From NCBI GenBank assembly GCA_964394665.1, contig CAYMYN010000001.1:186001-250000 (forward strand): a DNA stretch of 64,000 nucleotides, written 5' to 3'. Position 1 is the stretch's first letter, and the number at the start of each line of letters is the position of its first letter. The notes below the pieces were generated by a model. That model was not told the origin of the DNA and did not search any database. It worked only from the letters and a program-made list of their open reading frames with translations. The translations under genes were made by a program, and so were the position numbers. This stretch comes from CAYMYN01 sp964394665. GTDB taxonomy: Bacteria; Planctomycetota; UBA1135; GCA-002686595. Below, in pieces: positions 26,195 through 35,030 of this stretch.

Positions 26195-27634
26195 TCAGGC
26201 CAGCAGCTCGTGCAGCACGCGGGGCCCGTGGGCGGGGCCGATCAGGCGTTGGTCGAGGCCCTGGTAGGGGTAGGAGAGGCGCTCGGGATCGAGGCCCAGG
26301 AGCATGAGGATCGTGGCCTGCAGGTCGCGCACCGTGACCTGGCCCTCGACGACGCGCATGCCGAATTCGCAGGTCGCGCCGTGCACGCGGCCGCGGGCCA
26401 CGCCGCCGCCGGCCAGCCAGAGCGAGAAACAGTCGGGGTGGTGGTCGCGGCCCAGGTAGATCGAGCCGGCCCGCGCCTCGCGCATCACCGTGCGGCCGAA
26501 CTCGCCGCCGAAGATCACCAGCGTCTCGTCGAGCAGACCGCGGCGCTCGAGGTCCTGCACCAGCGCGGCCGCGGGGCGGTCGACGTCGAGACACTTCTTC
26601 GGGAACTGATCGACGAGATCGTCCCCCGGGCCCGTGCCGTGCACGTCCCAGCCCCAGTCGTAGAGCTGCACGAAGCGCACGCCGCGCTCCACCAGGCGCC
26701 GCGCGAGGAGGCAGTGGTTCGCGAAGGAGGTCTGGGCGGGGTCGCTGCCGTAGAGGGCGTGCACCTCGGCCGGCTCGGCGCGCAGGTCCATGGCCTCGGG
26801 CACCGAGGCCTGCATGCGGAAGGCGAGCTCGTACTGCTCGATGCGCGAGCGCGTCTCGGGATCGCCCAGGCGAACGTGCTCGAGTTCGTTCAGGCGCGCC
26901 AGGGCGTCCAGGCTGCGGCGGCGCTGCGCGCGCGAGAGCCCGGCGGGATCGCCGAGGAAGAAGACCGGATCGGTGCCCGAGCGCAGGCGCACGCCCTGGT
27001 GGTGAGAGGGCAAGTACCCGCTGCCCCACAGGCTCTTGCCGCCGGTGGGATCGGAGCCGCCCGAGACGAGCACGCAGAAGGTCGGCAGGTCGCGGTTGCC
27101 CGATCCCAGACCGTAGGAGATCCACGAGCCCAGGGCCGCGCCGGTGAAGGCCGCCGAGCCGGTGTGCAGGAGCAGCTCGGCCGGGGCGTGGTTGATCTCC
27201 TCGGTCGTCATCGAGCGCACCAGCGTCACGCGATCCGCGATCTCGCCGAAGTGCGGCAGGAGTTCGCCCACTTCCACGCCGCTCTCCCCCACCCGGCGCG
27301 TGCCGTAGGGAGAGGAGAGCAGCTCGGGCTCGCCGCGGATGAAGGCCAGGCGCTTGCCCTCCCAGAGTTCCTTGGGCGCGGGTTTGTGATTGAGCGGCGC
27401 GAGGTGCGGCTTGGGGTCGAAGGTGTCGTGCTGCGGCGGCCCGCCCGACATGTGCAGGTAGATGACGTGTTTGGCCCGCGCGTGGGGCACGGCGCGCGGG
27501 GCACCGTCCGAACGGGCGGCCAGCGCCTCTTCCCCGAGCAACGCCCCCAGCGCGAGGGCGCCCAGGCCCAGGCCCGCGCCCGAGAGCAACTCCCGGCGCG
27601 CGAGCAAGTGACGGCGTTCGACGGAGGGATCCAT
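26195..27634 (-). CDS. DUF1501 protein, second copy
   Basis: A 479-residue DUF1501-family protein with a Tat-like signal (LLARRELLSGAGLGLGALAL, about 10-29). Family segments are VIYLHMSGGPPQHDTFDPKP, EINHAPAELLLHTGSA, VIFGGEFGRTVMREA, YLGRDHHPDCFSLWLAGGG and MLLGLDPERLSYPYQGLDQRL. It is diverged from the copy at 19716-21161 but shares the full architecture. The PSD1 gene ends 4 nt upstream, so the two form an operon in the same order as the first pair. Confidence 0.93.
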   Translation of the reverse strand: MDPSVERRHLLARRELLSGAGLGLGALALGALLGEEALAARSDGAPRAVPHARAKHVIYLHMSGGPPQHDTFDPKPHLAPLNHKPAPKELWEGKRLAFIRGEPELLSSPYGTRRVGESGVEVGELLPHFGEIADRVTLVRSMTTEEINHAPAELLLHTGSAAFTGAALGSWISYGLGSGNRDLPTFCVLVSGGSDPTGGKSLWGSGYLPSHHQGVRLRSGTDPVFFLGDPAGLSRAQRRRSLDALARLNELEHVRLGDPETRSRIEQYELAFRMQASVPEAMDLRAEPAEVHALYGSDPAQTSFANHCLLARRLVERGVRFVQLYDWGWDVHGTGPGDDLVDQFPKKCLDVDRPAAALVQDLERRGLLDETLVIFGGEFGRTVMREARAGSIYLGRDHHPDCFSLWLAGGGVARGRVHGATCEFGMRVVEGQVTVRDLQATILMLLGLDPERLSYPYQGLDQRLIGPAHGPRVLHELLA

Positions 27635-27638
27635 GGCG

Positions 27639-30600
27639 TCAGAAGGTGAGGGCCGCGTCGAGGTTGTGGAGCACGTTCGCCACCAGGGTCCAGGCCGCGT
27701 GTTCGACCGGGTCGTCCTCGGCGGCCAGCGGCCCGAGGGGGTCCTCGGCGAAACGACGCGCCGCGTCCGGATCGGCGGCAAAGGCGGCGCGCGCATCCTC
27801 GAACAGCTCGAGCAGGAGCGCGAGCTGGCGCGGCTCCGCGGGCCGCGCCAGCACCAACGCCCAGCCGCGGGCCGCGCGCCCGCGCGGGTCCTCACCCCCC
27901 TCGCCGATCATGCGCCGCGCCAGGGCCTGGGCGGCCTCGACGTAGGCCGGATCGTTGAGCGTCGTCAGGGCCTGCAGGGGCGTGTTGGTGCGGATGCGGC
28001 GCGGGGTCGTGACCTCGCGGGTCGACATGTCGAAGATCTCGAGCGAAGGATAGGGAATCGAGCGGCGCCAGAAGGTGTAGAGCGCGCGCCGATGTCGATC
28101 CTCGCCCGGGCTCGTGCGCCACGAGCGGTCGGCCTCGTTGAAGGCCGCGCGCCACAGGCCCTCGGGCTGCGGCGGGAAGACCGAGGGCCCCAGCCGTTTG
28201 GGCGAGAGCAAGCCGGCCGCGAAGAGCGCTTGATCGCGCACCATCTCGGCCGGCAGGCGGAAACGCGGGCCGCGGGCGAGCAGGCGATTGCGCGGGTCGC
28301 GTTCGAGGGCCCGCGCGTCGACTTCGGCCGAACGCAGGAAGGCCGCGGACGTCACCAAGGTGCGCAGCAGGGATTTCTGGTCCCAACCGCGCTCGACGAA
28401 CTCGACCGCCAACCAGTCGAGCAGCTCGGGATGGCTCGGCGGCGCGCCGCGCGAGCCGAAGTCCTCGAGGGTCTCGACGAGGCCCGTGCCGAAGAGCTGC
28501 TCCCACAGGCGATTGACCGCCACCCGCGCGGTCAGCGGGTTCTCGGGCGCGACGAGCCATCGCGCGAGCCCGAGCCGATCCGCCGCGGAGTCGGCCGGGA
28601 AGTCGTGCAGGAAGGCGGGTGTGGCGGCCTCGACCGCGTCACCCCGGGCCAGGAAGTTGCCGCCCTGCAGGACGTGGGTCGTGCGCCGTCGTTCGGGGGG
28701 CAGCTCGCGCTGGATCGGCGTCGTGCTGACGACGAATCGCTCGCGGGCCGTGGACAGGATGCGGCGCTCGGCCTCGAGGGCCGCATGTTCGGAGGTGCGT
28801 CCGGCGAAGGTGCGCGCGATGAGCGCCTGTTGGTCCAGGGTGCGAAGCTCCTCGCGGGTCTCGAGCGCCGCGAGCAGCTCGGGCGCGAGCGCCCGGACCG
28901 GCGCTTCCGAACTCGTGAACGCGACGCGCAGCGCGCCCAGCACGTGCGCGCCGCCGAAACGCTGCTCCAGCACCAGGTGCACCTCGCGCGCGCCCTCGAG
29001 CAGCTCGGCGAGCTCGAGCACCAACCCGTGGGAGCTGCCGCCCCGCGGCGAGATCGCCCATCCACCCCGCTCGAGCTCCCCGTCGATCGCGGCCGCGGCG
29101 GCGTAGCCCTCTTGCTCGAAGGTCGCGCTGGCGAAGGCCCAGGGCACGGGCCGCGGGCCGTCGTCGCCCGAGACCTCGAGCCGCGCCTCGCTGATCACGA
29201 AGTTGCCGTTGCCGGAGGCCAGCCCGGGCCCGCCGTGGGGCAAGGCGGCGTCGGCGAGGGCCTCGATGCGCAGGGCGCTCACGCGCCGCAGCGGCACGGG
29301 GAGCACGAGCTCGAGGGTCTCGACGGCCGGCGCGGCGCCCGGCGCGACGTGCAGGGCCTCGCCGCGCACTTCGTAGGCGACCTGCGCCGCGGAGCGCACC
29401 TCGCTCGGCGGAACGGCGGTCCAACGCCGCTCGCGGGCTAGTCGCTCCTGCTCCCAGACCCGTCTCTGACGGACCTCCTCGGGCGAGAGGTCCGCCGTGC
29501 TTCGAGCGTGCTCGGCGAGCCCGGCCTGGATGCGCGCGAGCTCGGCGTCGAGGCGCGCCAACTCGCGCGCTTCCTCCGGCGTGGGCGTGTCGAGGCGCGG
29601 TGAGTCGTCGTCGCGATCGGCGTCCTCGGTCTGGTCGAAGAAGGCGTGGAAGGCGTAGTACTCGCCCTGGCTGATCGGATCGAGCTTGTGGTCGTGGCAC
29701 TGCGCGCAGGCCATCGTCAGCCCCATCCACACGACCGCGGTCGTGCTCGCGCGGTCCTTGACGGCCTCGACGCGGTACTGCTCGTCGTCGGTCCCGCCCT
29801 CGGTGTTCGTCATCGTGTTGCGATGGAAGGCCGTGGCGAGGAGCTGATCGAGCGTGGGCTCGGGCAGGAGATCGCCCGCGAGTTGCTCGATCGTGAAACG
29901 GTCGAAGGGCAGGTTGCGGTCGTAGGCCTGGATCACCCAGTCGCGGTAGCGCCAGATCTCGCGCACGCGGTCCGAGCCGTAGCCGGTCGAGTCGGCGTAG
30001 CGCGCGAGGTCGAGCCAGACGCTCGCCCAGCGCTCGCCGTAGGCCGGGGAATCGAGCAGGCCGTCGACGTAGCGCTCGATCGCGTCGGGGGCGGCGTCGC
30101 GCGCGAAGGCGTCGGCCGCCTCGGGGGTGGGCTGGAGGCCGGTGAGGGCCAGCGAGATGCGGCGCGCGAGCGTGTAGCGGTCCGCCTGGGGCGCGGGCTC
30201 GAGCCCTTCGCGCTCGAGGCGCGCCAGGACGAAGGCGTCGACCGGGTTGCGCACGAGCGCGTCGTGGCGGGTCGGCGGCGGGTCCGGACGGCGGGGCGTG
30301 ACGAAGGCCCAGTGCTCGCCGTAGGGCGCGCCCGCGTCGATCCAGCGGCCGAGCAACTCGATCTCGTCGGGCGAGAGCTCGCGTCCCGAGTCGGGGGGCG
30401 GCATGCGCCGCTCGGGATCGTCGCTGCTGACCCGGCTCCACAGGTGGCTCCCCTCCCGCGAACCGGGCTTCACCGCCACCCGCCCGCGGCGCAGGGCGAA
30501 GGCATCCTCGGCCCGGTCGAGGCGCAGGCGAGCCTCGCGCGCCTCCTCGTCCGGGCCGTGGCAAGCGAAGCAGGCGCGGGCCAGGATCGGGCGCACGGCG

Positions 30601-30755
30601 GCGCCGAGCTCCGCTGGACTCTCGGCGGCGCCGAGCGCCGCGGTGTTCCCGGCGGCGGACCGAGGCTGCCCCGGCGCGGGCGGGAGCGCCGCCGCGCCCA
30701 GGAGGGCGAGCGCCAGCGCAGCCAGCGGGAGGATCGGGAAGGGGGTCGCGCGCAC
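27639..30755 (-). CDS. PSD1-type secreted protein (PSCyt1, DUF1549, DUF1553), second copy
   Basis: A 1038-residue protein. GTG at 30755 directly precedes a signal peptide (TPFPILPLAALALALLGAAAL); an ATG at 30836 would add 27 residues before it and is less likely. PSCyt1 has CFACH (C62, C65, H66) and RRMPPPDSG, followed by DUF1549 (VDAFVLARLEREGLEPAPQ ... TMTNTEGGTDDEQYR ... GLTMACAQCHDHKLDP). A middle beta-rich region and DUF1553 (LARWLVAPENPLTARVAVNRLWEQLFGTGLVETLEDFGSRG) follow. Compared with the first copy the middle region is about 150 residues shorter. It is co-transcribed with the DUF1501 gene 4 nt downstream. Confidence 0.93.
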   Translation of the reverse strand: MRATPFPILPLAALALALLGAAALPPAPGQPRSAAGNTAALGAAESPAELGAAVRPILARACFACHGPDEEAREARLRLDRAEDAFALRRGRVAVKPGSREGSHLWSRVSSDDPERRMPPPDSGRELSPDEIELLGRWIDAGAPYGEHWAFVTPRRPDPPPTRHDALVRNPVDAFVLARLEREGLEPAPQADRYTLARRISLALTGLQPTPEAADAFARDAAPDAIERYVDGLLDSPAYGERWASVWLDLARYADSTGYGSDRVREIWRYRDWVIQAYDRNLPFDRFTIEQLAGDLLPEPTLDQLLATAFHRNTMTNTEGGTDDEQYRVEAVKDRASTTAVVWMGLTMACAQCHDHKLDPISQGEYYAFHAFFDQTEDADRDDDSPRLDTPTPEEARELARLDAELARIQAGLAEHARSTADLSPEEVRQRRVWEQERLARERRWTAVPPSEVRSAAQVAYEVRGEALHVAPGAAPAVETLELVLPVPLRRVSALRIEALADAALPHGGPGLASGNGNFVISEARLEVSGDDGPRPVPWAFASATFEQEGYAAAAAIDGELERGGWAISPRGGSSHGLVLELAELLEGAREVHLVLEQRFGGAHVLGALRVAFTSSEAPVRALAPELLAALETREELRTLDQQALIARTFAGRTSEHAALEAERRILSTARERFVVSTTPIQRELPPERRRTTHVLQGGNFLARGDAVEAATPAFLHDFPADSAADRLGLARWLVAPENPLTARVAVNRLWEQLFGTGLVETLEDFGSRGAPPSHPELLDWLAVEFVERGWDQKSLLRTLVTSAAFLRSAEVDARALERDPRNRLLARGPRFRLPAEMVRDQALFAAGLLSPKRLGPSVFPPQPEGLWRAAFNEADRSWRTSPGEDRHRRALYTFWRRSIPYPSLEIFDMSTREVTTPRRIRTNTPLQALTTLNDPAYVEAAQALARRMIGEGGEDPRGRAARGWALVLARPAEPRQLALLLELFEDARAAFAADPDAARRFAEDPLGPLAAEDDPVEHAAWTLVANVLHNLDAALTF

Positions 30756-31022
30756 GGTCGAGGCGGGATTGTAGGGCCAGGGCCCCGCCCCGGGGCCTGG
30801 TCCGGTCGCGGGACAGGATCCGGACGAAGGGAACACCTCGCGTACGTAACGCGCGGGCTTGCCCCTGGATGGTCCGGGGAGGTGCTCGCGCCGGTTCTCA
30901 CTGGACGCTCACAACTCGGACTCGGGAAGCGCCCGCGCCCGTCCCGCGACGGATCCGCGCGCTGCGCGACCCCCGGCGCGAGCCCCCCTCCTCGATTCGG
31001 AACCGAACTCCAGGAGGAAACC

Positions 31023-31560
31023 ATGTCTCGCCTGCTCGCCCTGCTGCCCCTGGCCCTCGCCGCCGGCGTCCTGTTCGCCGCCCGTCCCGCCGCCCAATCC
31101 GCCGGCTCCGGCGGCGATCCAGGCTGCCCGAACCCCATCCCGCACGAGCCCGTGATCCTCGTCGGCGTCTCGGGCGGCACCCTGCTCGGCCCGGTGCACG
31201 CGCACCTGGCGATCTACTCGAGCGGCCTGGCGAGCTTCTCCGAGCAGCGCCCCGGTGGCTTCGGCCTCGCGCCGACGGTCCGCGTCGGCACCCTCCAACT
31301 CGCCCCCGCCGACCTCGTCGCCCTGCGGCGCGGTCTCGAGCTCGCCGGCGCCTCCTTCCTCTGCGACCAGGCCCAGACGGTCCTCGACGTGCCGTTGACC
31401 ACCGTCACCGTGCTGCGCGGCGGCCCGCGGGCCCAGGCGCACACCTTCAGCTACTGGCTCCCCAGCGGCGCCTACGCCCCGGTGCAGGACGTGATCGACC
31501 AAGCCCTGGCGACGTACTTCCCCGGCGGAGCACCCGAGGGTGAGAACGTGGCTCTCACCT
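31023..31560 (+). CDS. Secreted hypothetical protein, 3' end lost in assembly gap
   Basis: About 179 residues are visible. A signal peptide (1-24, LLALLPLALAAGVLFAARPAAQ) and a Cys-containing mature part (GDPGCPNPIPHEPVILVGVSGGTLLGPVHAHLAIYSSGLASF) fold into what looks like a beta-rich domain ending with a helix (YAPVQDVIDQALATYF). A clear ribosome binding site (CAGGAGGAAA) precedes the ATG. Similar short exported proteins bind metal or copper in other bacteria, but I do not recognise this one. The gene runs into the N block at 31561. A 7-bp inverted repeat (GGTGAGA at 31539-31545, TCTCACC at 31553-31559) lies at the edge and may have caused the gap. Confidence 0.6.
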
Positions 31561-31570
31561 NNNNNNNNNN
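31561..31570. other. Assembly gap (10 N)
   Basis: Ten undetermined bases join two contigs; the true gap length is unknown. It cuts the 3' end of the preceding gene, and any gene between 31023 and 31639 is uncertain. Confidence 0.99.
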
Positions 31571-31638
31571 GTGAGCGCGACCAGGGGTCGGGGGATCCGC
31601 TTCGAGGCCACGGGCGAACCCCTCGCTAGGGTTTCTCC

Positions 31639-33168
31639 ATGCACGCCGACTCGGACCGCCCCGCGCCCCCCCACCCGCGGCCGACGGTGTTGCTGACGGG
31701 GGCGAGCGGGTACGTGGGAGGCCGGGTCGCGCGCGCGCTCGAGGAGCGCGGAGTGGACCTCGTGTGCCTCGCGCGACGGCCCGAGTACCTGCGCCCGCGG
31801 GTCGGGCCCGCGACGCGGGTCGTGCAGGGAGACGTGCTCGACGCGGCGAGCCTGGCCGCGGCCCTGCGGGGCGTGGACGTCGCCTACTACCTCGTGCACT
31901 CGATGGGCTCGAGCGGCGACTTCGAGGAGCAGGACCGGCTCGGCGCGCGGAACTTCGCCGCCGCCGCGCGCGCCGCGGGCGTGCGGCGCATCGTCTACCT
32001 CGGCGGCCTGGGGGGCGAGGAGGCGCTCTCGCCCCACCTGCGCAGCCGACACGAGGTCGGGCGCATCCTGCGCGAGTCGGGGGTGCCCACGATCGAGCTG
32101 CGGGCTTCGATCGTGATCGGGCCGGGGAGCCTCTCCTTCGAGCTGGTGCGCGCGCTCGTCGAGCGCCTGCCCGTGATGCTCGTCCCGCGCTGGACGAAGG
32201 TGCAAGCGCAACCGATCGCGGTGCGGGACCTGACCGAGTACCTGCTCGGGGCGCTGGCGATCGAGCTCCCCCCCGGCGCGTCGCGCATCTACGAGATCGG
32301 CGGCGCCGAGCGCGTCTCGTACGAAGACCTGATGCGGGAGTACGCCCGCCAGCGCGGCCTCAAGCGCGCCATGCTGCGCGTGCCGGTGATCACGCCGCGC
32401 CTCTCGAGCCTGTGGCTGGGCCTGGTGACCCCGCTGTACGCCCGCGTCGGCCGCAAGCTGATCGAGAGCATCCGCCACCCCACGGTCGTGCGCGACGAAG
32501 CAGCGCTGCGCGACTTTCCCGTGCGGCCGATGGGCATGTCGGAGGCGATCCGGTTGGCGCTCGAAGCCGAGGAGCAGGAGCTCGACGCCTCGCGCTGGTT
32601 CGACGCGCTCTCCTCGGGCGGCGCGCCGCGCGGCGGCGTCGAGAGGCGCTACGGCAACCGCCTGGCCGATTCGCGCTCGATCCACGTCGACGTGCCGCCC
32701 GAGGTCGCCTTCGGACCCATCCGCCGCATCGGCGGGCGCACGGGCTGGTACGCCTACGACTGGTTGTGGACGGCGCGCGGTTGGCTCGACCTGCTCCTGG
32801 GCGGCGTGGGCACGCGCCGCGGGCGGGCCCACCCCGAGCGCGTGCGCGTCGGGGATGCGCTCGACTTCTGGCGCGTCGAGGCCTTCGAGGAAGGCCGGCT
32901 GCTGCGCCTGCAGGCCGAGATGAAAGTCCCCGGTCGCGCCTGGCTCGAGCTCGAGGTGCGCCCCGACGGCGCGGGTGGCTCGACGATCCACCAGACCGCG
33001 CTCTTCGACCCCGTCGGGCTCGCCGGGCTCGCCTACTGGAAGCTCGTCTACCCGCTGCACGCGCTGGTGTTCCGCGGCCTGCTGCGCGGCCTGGCGCGCG
33101 CGGCGCAGCGCGAGCAGGCCGCGCTCAGGGCGCGTCGGGCCCAGGCGTCGGAGCCGGCGCCGGGGTAG
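31639..33168 (+). CDS. SDR/NmrA-type NAD(P)-binding protein with DUF2867 C-terminus
   Basis: A 509-residue protein. Residues about 15-240 form an atypical SDR Rossmann domain: glycine motif TGASGYVG (20-27), YYLVHSMGS, RIVYLGGLGG and the AVRDLTEYLLGAL region. After a helical linker (LVTPLYARVGRKLIESI) follows a DUF2867-like domain (GRTGWYAYDWLWTARGWLDLLLGG; RVGDALDFWRVEAFEEGRLLRLQAEM; YPLHALVFRGLL). The family acts on unidentified substrates, possibly quinones or lipids. The C-terminal 14 codons overlap tail-to-tail with the antiporter gene (33125-33168). No ribosome binding site of note precedes the ATG. Confidence 0.9.
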   Translation: MHADSDRPAPPHPRPTVLLTGASGYVGGRVARALEERGVDLVCLARRPEYLRPRVGPATRVVQGDVLDAASLAAALRGVDVAYYLVHSMGSSGDFEEQDRLGARNFAAAARAAGVRRIVYLGGLGGEEALSPHLRSRHEVGRILRESGVPTIELRASIVIGPGSLSFELVRALVERLPVMLVPRWTKVQAQPIAVRDLTEYLLGALAIELPPGASRIYEIGGAERVSYEDLMREYARQRGLKRAMLRVPVITPRLSSLWLGLVTPLYARVGRKLIESIRHPTVVRDEAALRDFPVRPMGMSEAIRLALEAEEQELDASRWFDALSSGGAPRGGVERRYGNRLADSRSIHVDVPPEVAFGPIRRIGGRTGWYAYDWLWTARGWLDLLLGGVGTRRGRAHPERVRVGDALDFWRVEAFEEGRLLRLQAEMKVPGRAWLELEVRPDGAGGSTIHQTALFDPVGLAGLAYWKLVYPLHALVFRGLLRGLARAAQREQAALRARRAQASEPAPG

Positions 33169-34864
33169 CCGGCGCGTCGAGATCCAGGCGCACGTCGACC
33201 GGCACGCCATCGCGATCGACGTCGAGCACGTGGAAGCGCAGCAGGCCGAGCTGGACGCCGTCGCCCGGGTGCGCGGGGCGGCCGAGCTCGCTGCGCAGGT
33301 AGCTCCCCAGGGTCGAGCTGGGTTCGCCGGGCAACGGCAGGCCGTGGCGCTCCGCGAGCTCCGCCAGGCTCATGTCGCCGCGCAGGGGCTCGGCGAGCAT
33401 CGGCGTCGAGCCGGGCGAGAAGACGTGGTCGAGCAGCCAGCGCGAGCTCGGCCGCAGGGTCACGAAGACGTGGTCGCCGGGCAGGATCACGGTGCTGCCC
33501 TTCGGCACGACGAGCTGGCCCTCGCGCACGATCATCGCGACGACCATCTCGGCCGGCAGACCGAGCTCGCGCAGCCTGCGGTTGGCGACCCGCGCGTTGG
33601 GCTTGACGAGGTACGAGACGATGTCCGCGTCGACCTGCTGCAGCGAGCTGACCTCGACCGTCACCGGGGGCGTGGGTGGGCTCGGCACCGTCACGCCCAG
33701 CGCGCGCGCCAGCGGCCCCAGGGTCCAACCCTGCACGAGGGCCGAGACGAGCACGACGAAGAACACCAGGTCGAAGATCCGACCGGCGTGGTCGACGCCG
33801 AACATCAGCGGGTAGATGCCGAGGATGATCGGCACGGCGCCCTTGAGGCCGGCCCAGGAAGCGAAGACGACCTCGCGCCAGCCGTAGCGGAAGGGCAGCA
33901 GGCACAGGGCCACCGCCGCGGGCCGGGCCACGAACATCAGGAGACCCGCGAGCAAGAGGCCGGCGGGCCACTCCTCGCGCACCTGCGAGGGGGTACACAG
34001 CAGGCCCAGCACCACGAACATGCCGATCTGCCCGAACCAGGCGAGGCCGTCGTGGAACAGGCGCACGCCGCGCTGGAAGACGAGCCGGTGGTTGCCGAGC
34101 AGGATGCCCGTGACGTACACGGCCAGGAAGCCGCTGCCACCGGAGACCGCCGCGGCGCCGAAGGAGACCAGCGCCGTCGCCAGGCTGATCATCGGGTAGA
34201 GCCCGGCGGCGGGCAGGGCCGCGCGGTTGATCACCACCACGGCGACGCGCCCGACGCCCCAGCCGAAGAGGCCGCCGACGGCCAGTTGCTGCACCAGGAA
34301 CAGGGCCATCTCCCCCGGCCCGCCGACCGTGCCGAGGATCGCCTCCAGGCAACCCACGGTCATCAGCACCGCCATCGGGTCGTTGGAGCCGCTCTCGATC
34401 TCGAGGGTCGAGGCCAGGCGCGGCCGCAGGTGCAGGCCGCTCGAGCGCACGGTGGCGAAGACCGCCGCGGCGTCGGTCGAGCCCACGATGCTCCCCAGGA
34501 GCAGACCCTGGGCCAGCGGAACGTCGAGCAGGTACGCCGCGCCCAACCCCACCAGGCCCGCGGTCGTGACGACTCCCAGGGTCGAGAGCACGCCCGCCGG
34601 GGCCGCCGTGCGCCGGATCGAAGCGACCGTGGTCTGCAGGCCGCCGTCGAACAGGATCAGGATCAGGGCGCAGGTGCCGATCGCGTGCGCCAGGTTGTAG
34701 TCGGAGAAGGCGATCCCACCGGGCCCCTCGGAGCCGGCGAGCATGCCGATCGCGACGAAGATCACGAGCAGCGGGACGCCCATGCGCGCGCCCAGCCGGC
34801 TCGAGAGCGTCGCGAACATCACGAGCACCCCGAGCACGAGCAGATTGGTGTCGACGGGGAACAT
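33125..34864 (-). CDS. Potassium/proton antiporter (CPA1, CvrA/NhaP2-like)
   Basis: A 579-residue cation:proton antiporter. Twelve or so membrane helices fill residues about 5-385. The ion-binding region includes LILFDGGLQTT, GSIVGSTDAAAVFATVRSSGL and LEIESGSNDPMAVLMT, matching NhaP2-type proteins. A TrkA_C domain follows (VSYLVKPNARVANRRLRELGLPAEMVVAMIVREG ... GDHVFVTL) and then a C-terminal region seen in the CvrA group. It exports K+ (possibly Na+) for protons across the inner membrane. ATG at 34864 was preferred to GTG at 34903, since the protein then begins at the first helix. The 3' end overlaps the convergent SDR gene by 44 nt. Confidence 0.92.
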   Translation of the reverse strand: MFPVDTNLLVLGVLVMFATLSSRLGARMGVPLLVIFVAIGMLAGSEGPGGIAFSDYNLAHAIGTCALILILFDGGLQTTVASIRRTAAPAGVLSTLGVVTTAGLVGLGAAYLLDVPLAQGLLLGSIVGSTDAAAVFATVRSSGLHLRPRLASTLEIESGSNDPMAVLMTVGCLEAILGTVGGPGEMALFLVQQLAVGGLFGWGVGRVAVVVINRAALPAAGLYPMISLATALVSFGAAAVSGGSGFLAVYVTGILLGNHRLVFQRGVRLFHDGLAWFGQIGMFVVLGLLCTPSQVREEWPAGLLLAGLLMFVARPAAVALCLLPFRYGWREVVFASWAGLKGAVPIILGIYPLMFGVDHAGRIFDLVFFVVLVSALVQGWTLGPLARALGVTVPSPPTPPVTVEVSSLQQVDADIVSYLVKPNARVANRRLRELGLPAEMVVAMIVREGQLVVPKGSTVILPGDHVFVTLRPSSRWLLDHVFSPGSTPMLAEPLRGDMSLAELAERHGLPLPGEPSSTLGSYLRSELGRPAHPGDGVQLGLLRFHVLDVDRDGVPVDVRLDLDAPATPAPAPTPGPDAP

Positions 34865-35030
34865 GCTGGGTTCGGGCGGACGTTCGCGGCCGGGAGAGGA
34901 CACCAGCCGGGCGGTCGGCGATCAACCCGCTGCCTGCCGGTCAGGTCGCTGGCCGCCGTCCGCGGCGTCGCCGAGCCGCGCCGCCCCGGTCGCGCCCCGC
35001 GGGCGGCGGCATCGCCAGGGGGGGTTTCGT

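Noticed and set aside
31555..33210. Minus-strand frame bridging the N block
   Set aside because: Crosses undetermined bases and is antisense to the SDR gene with clear Rossmann motifs.
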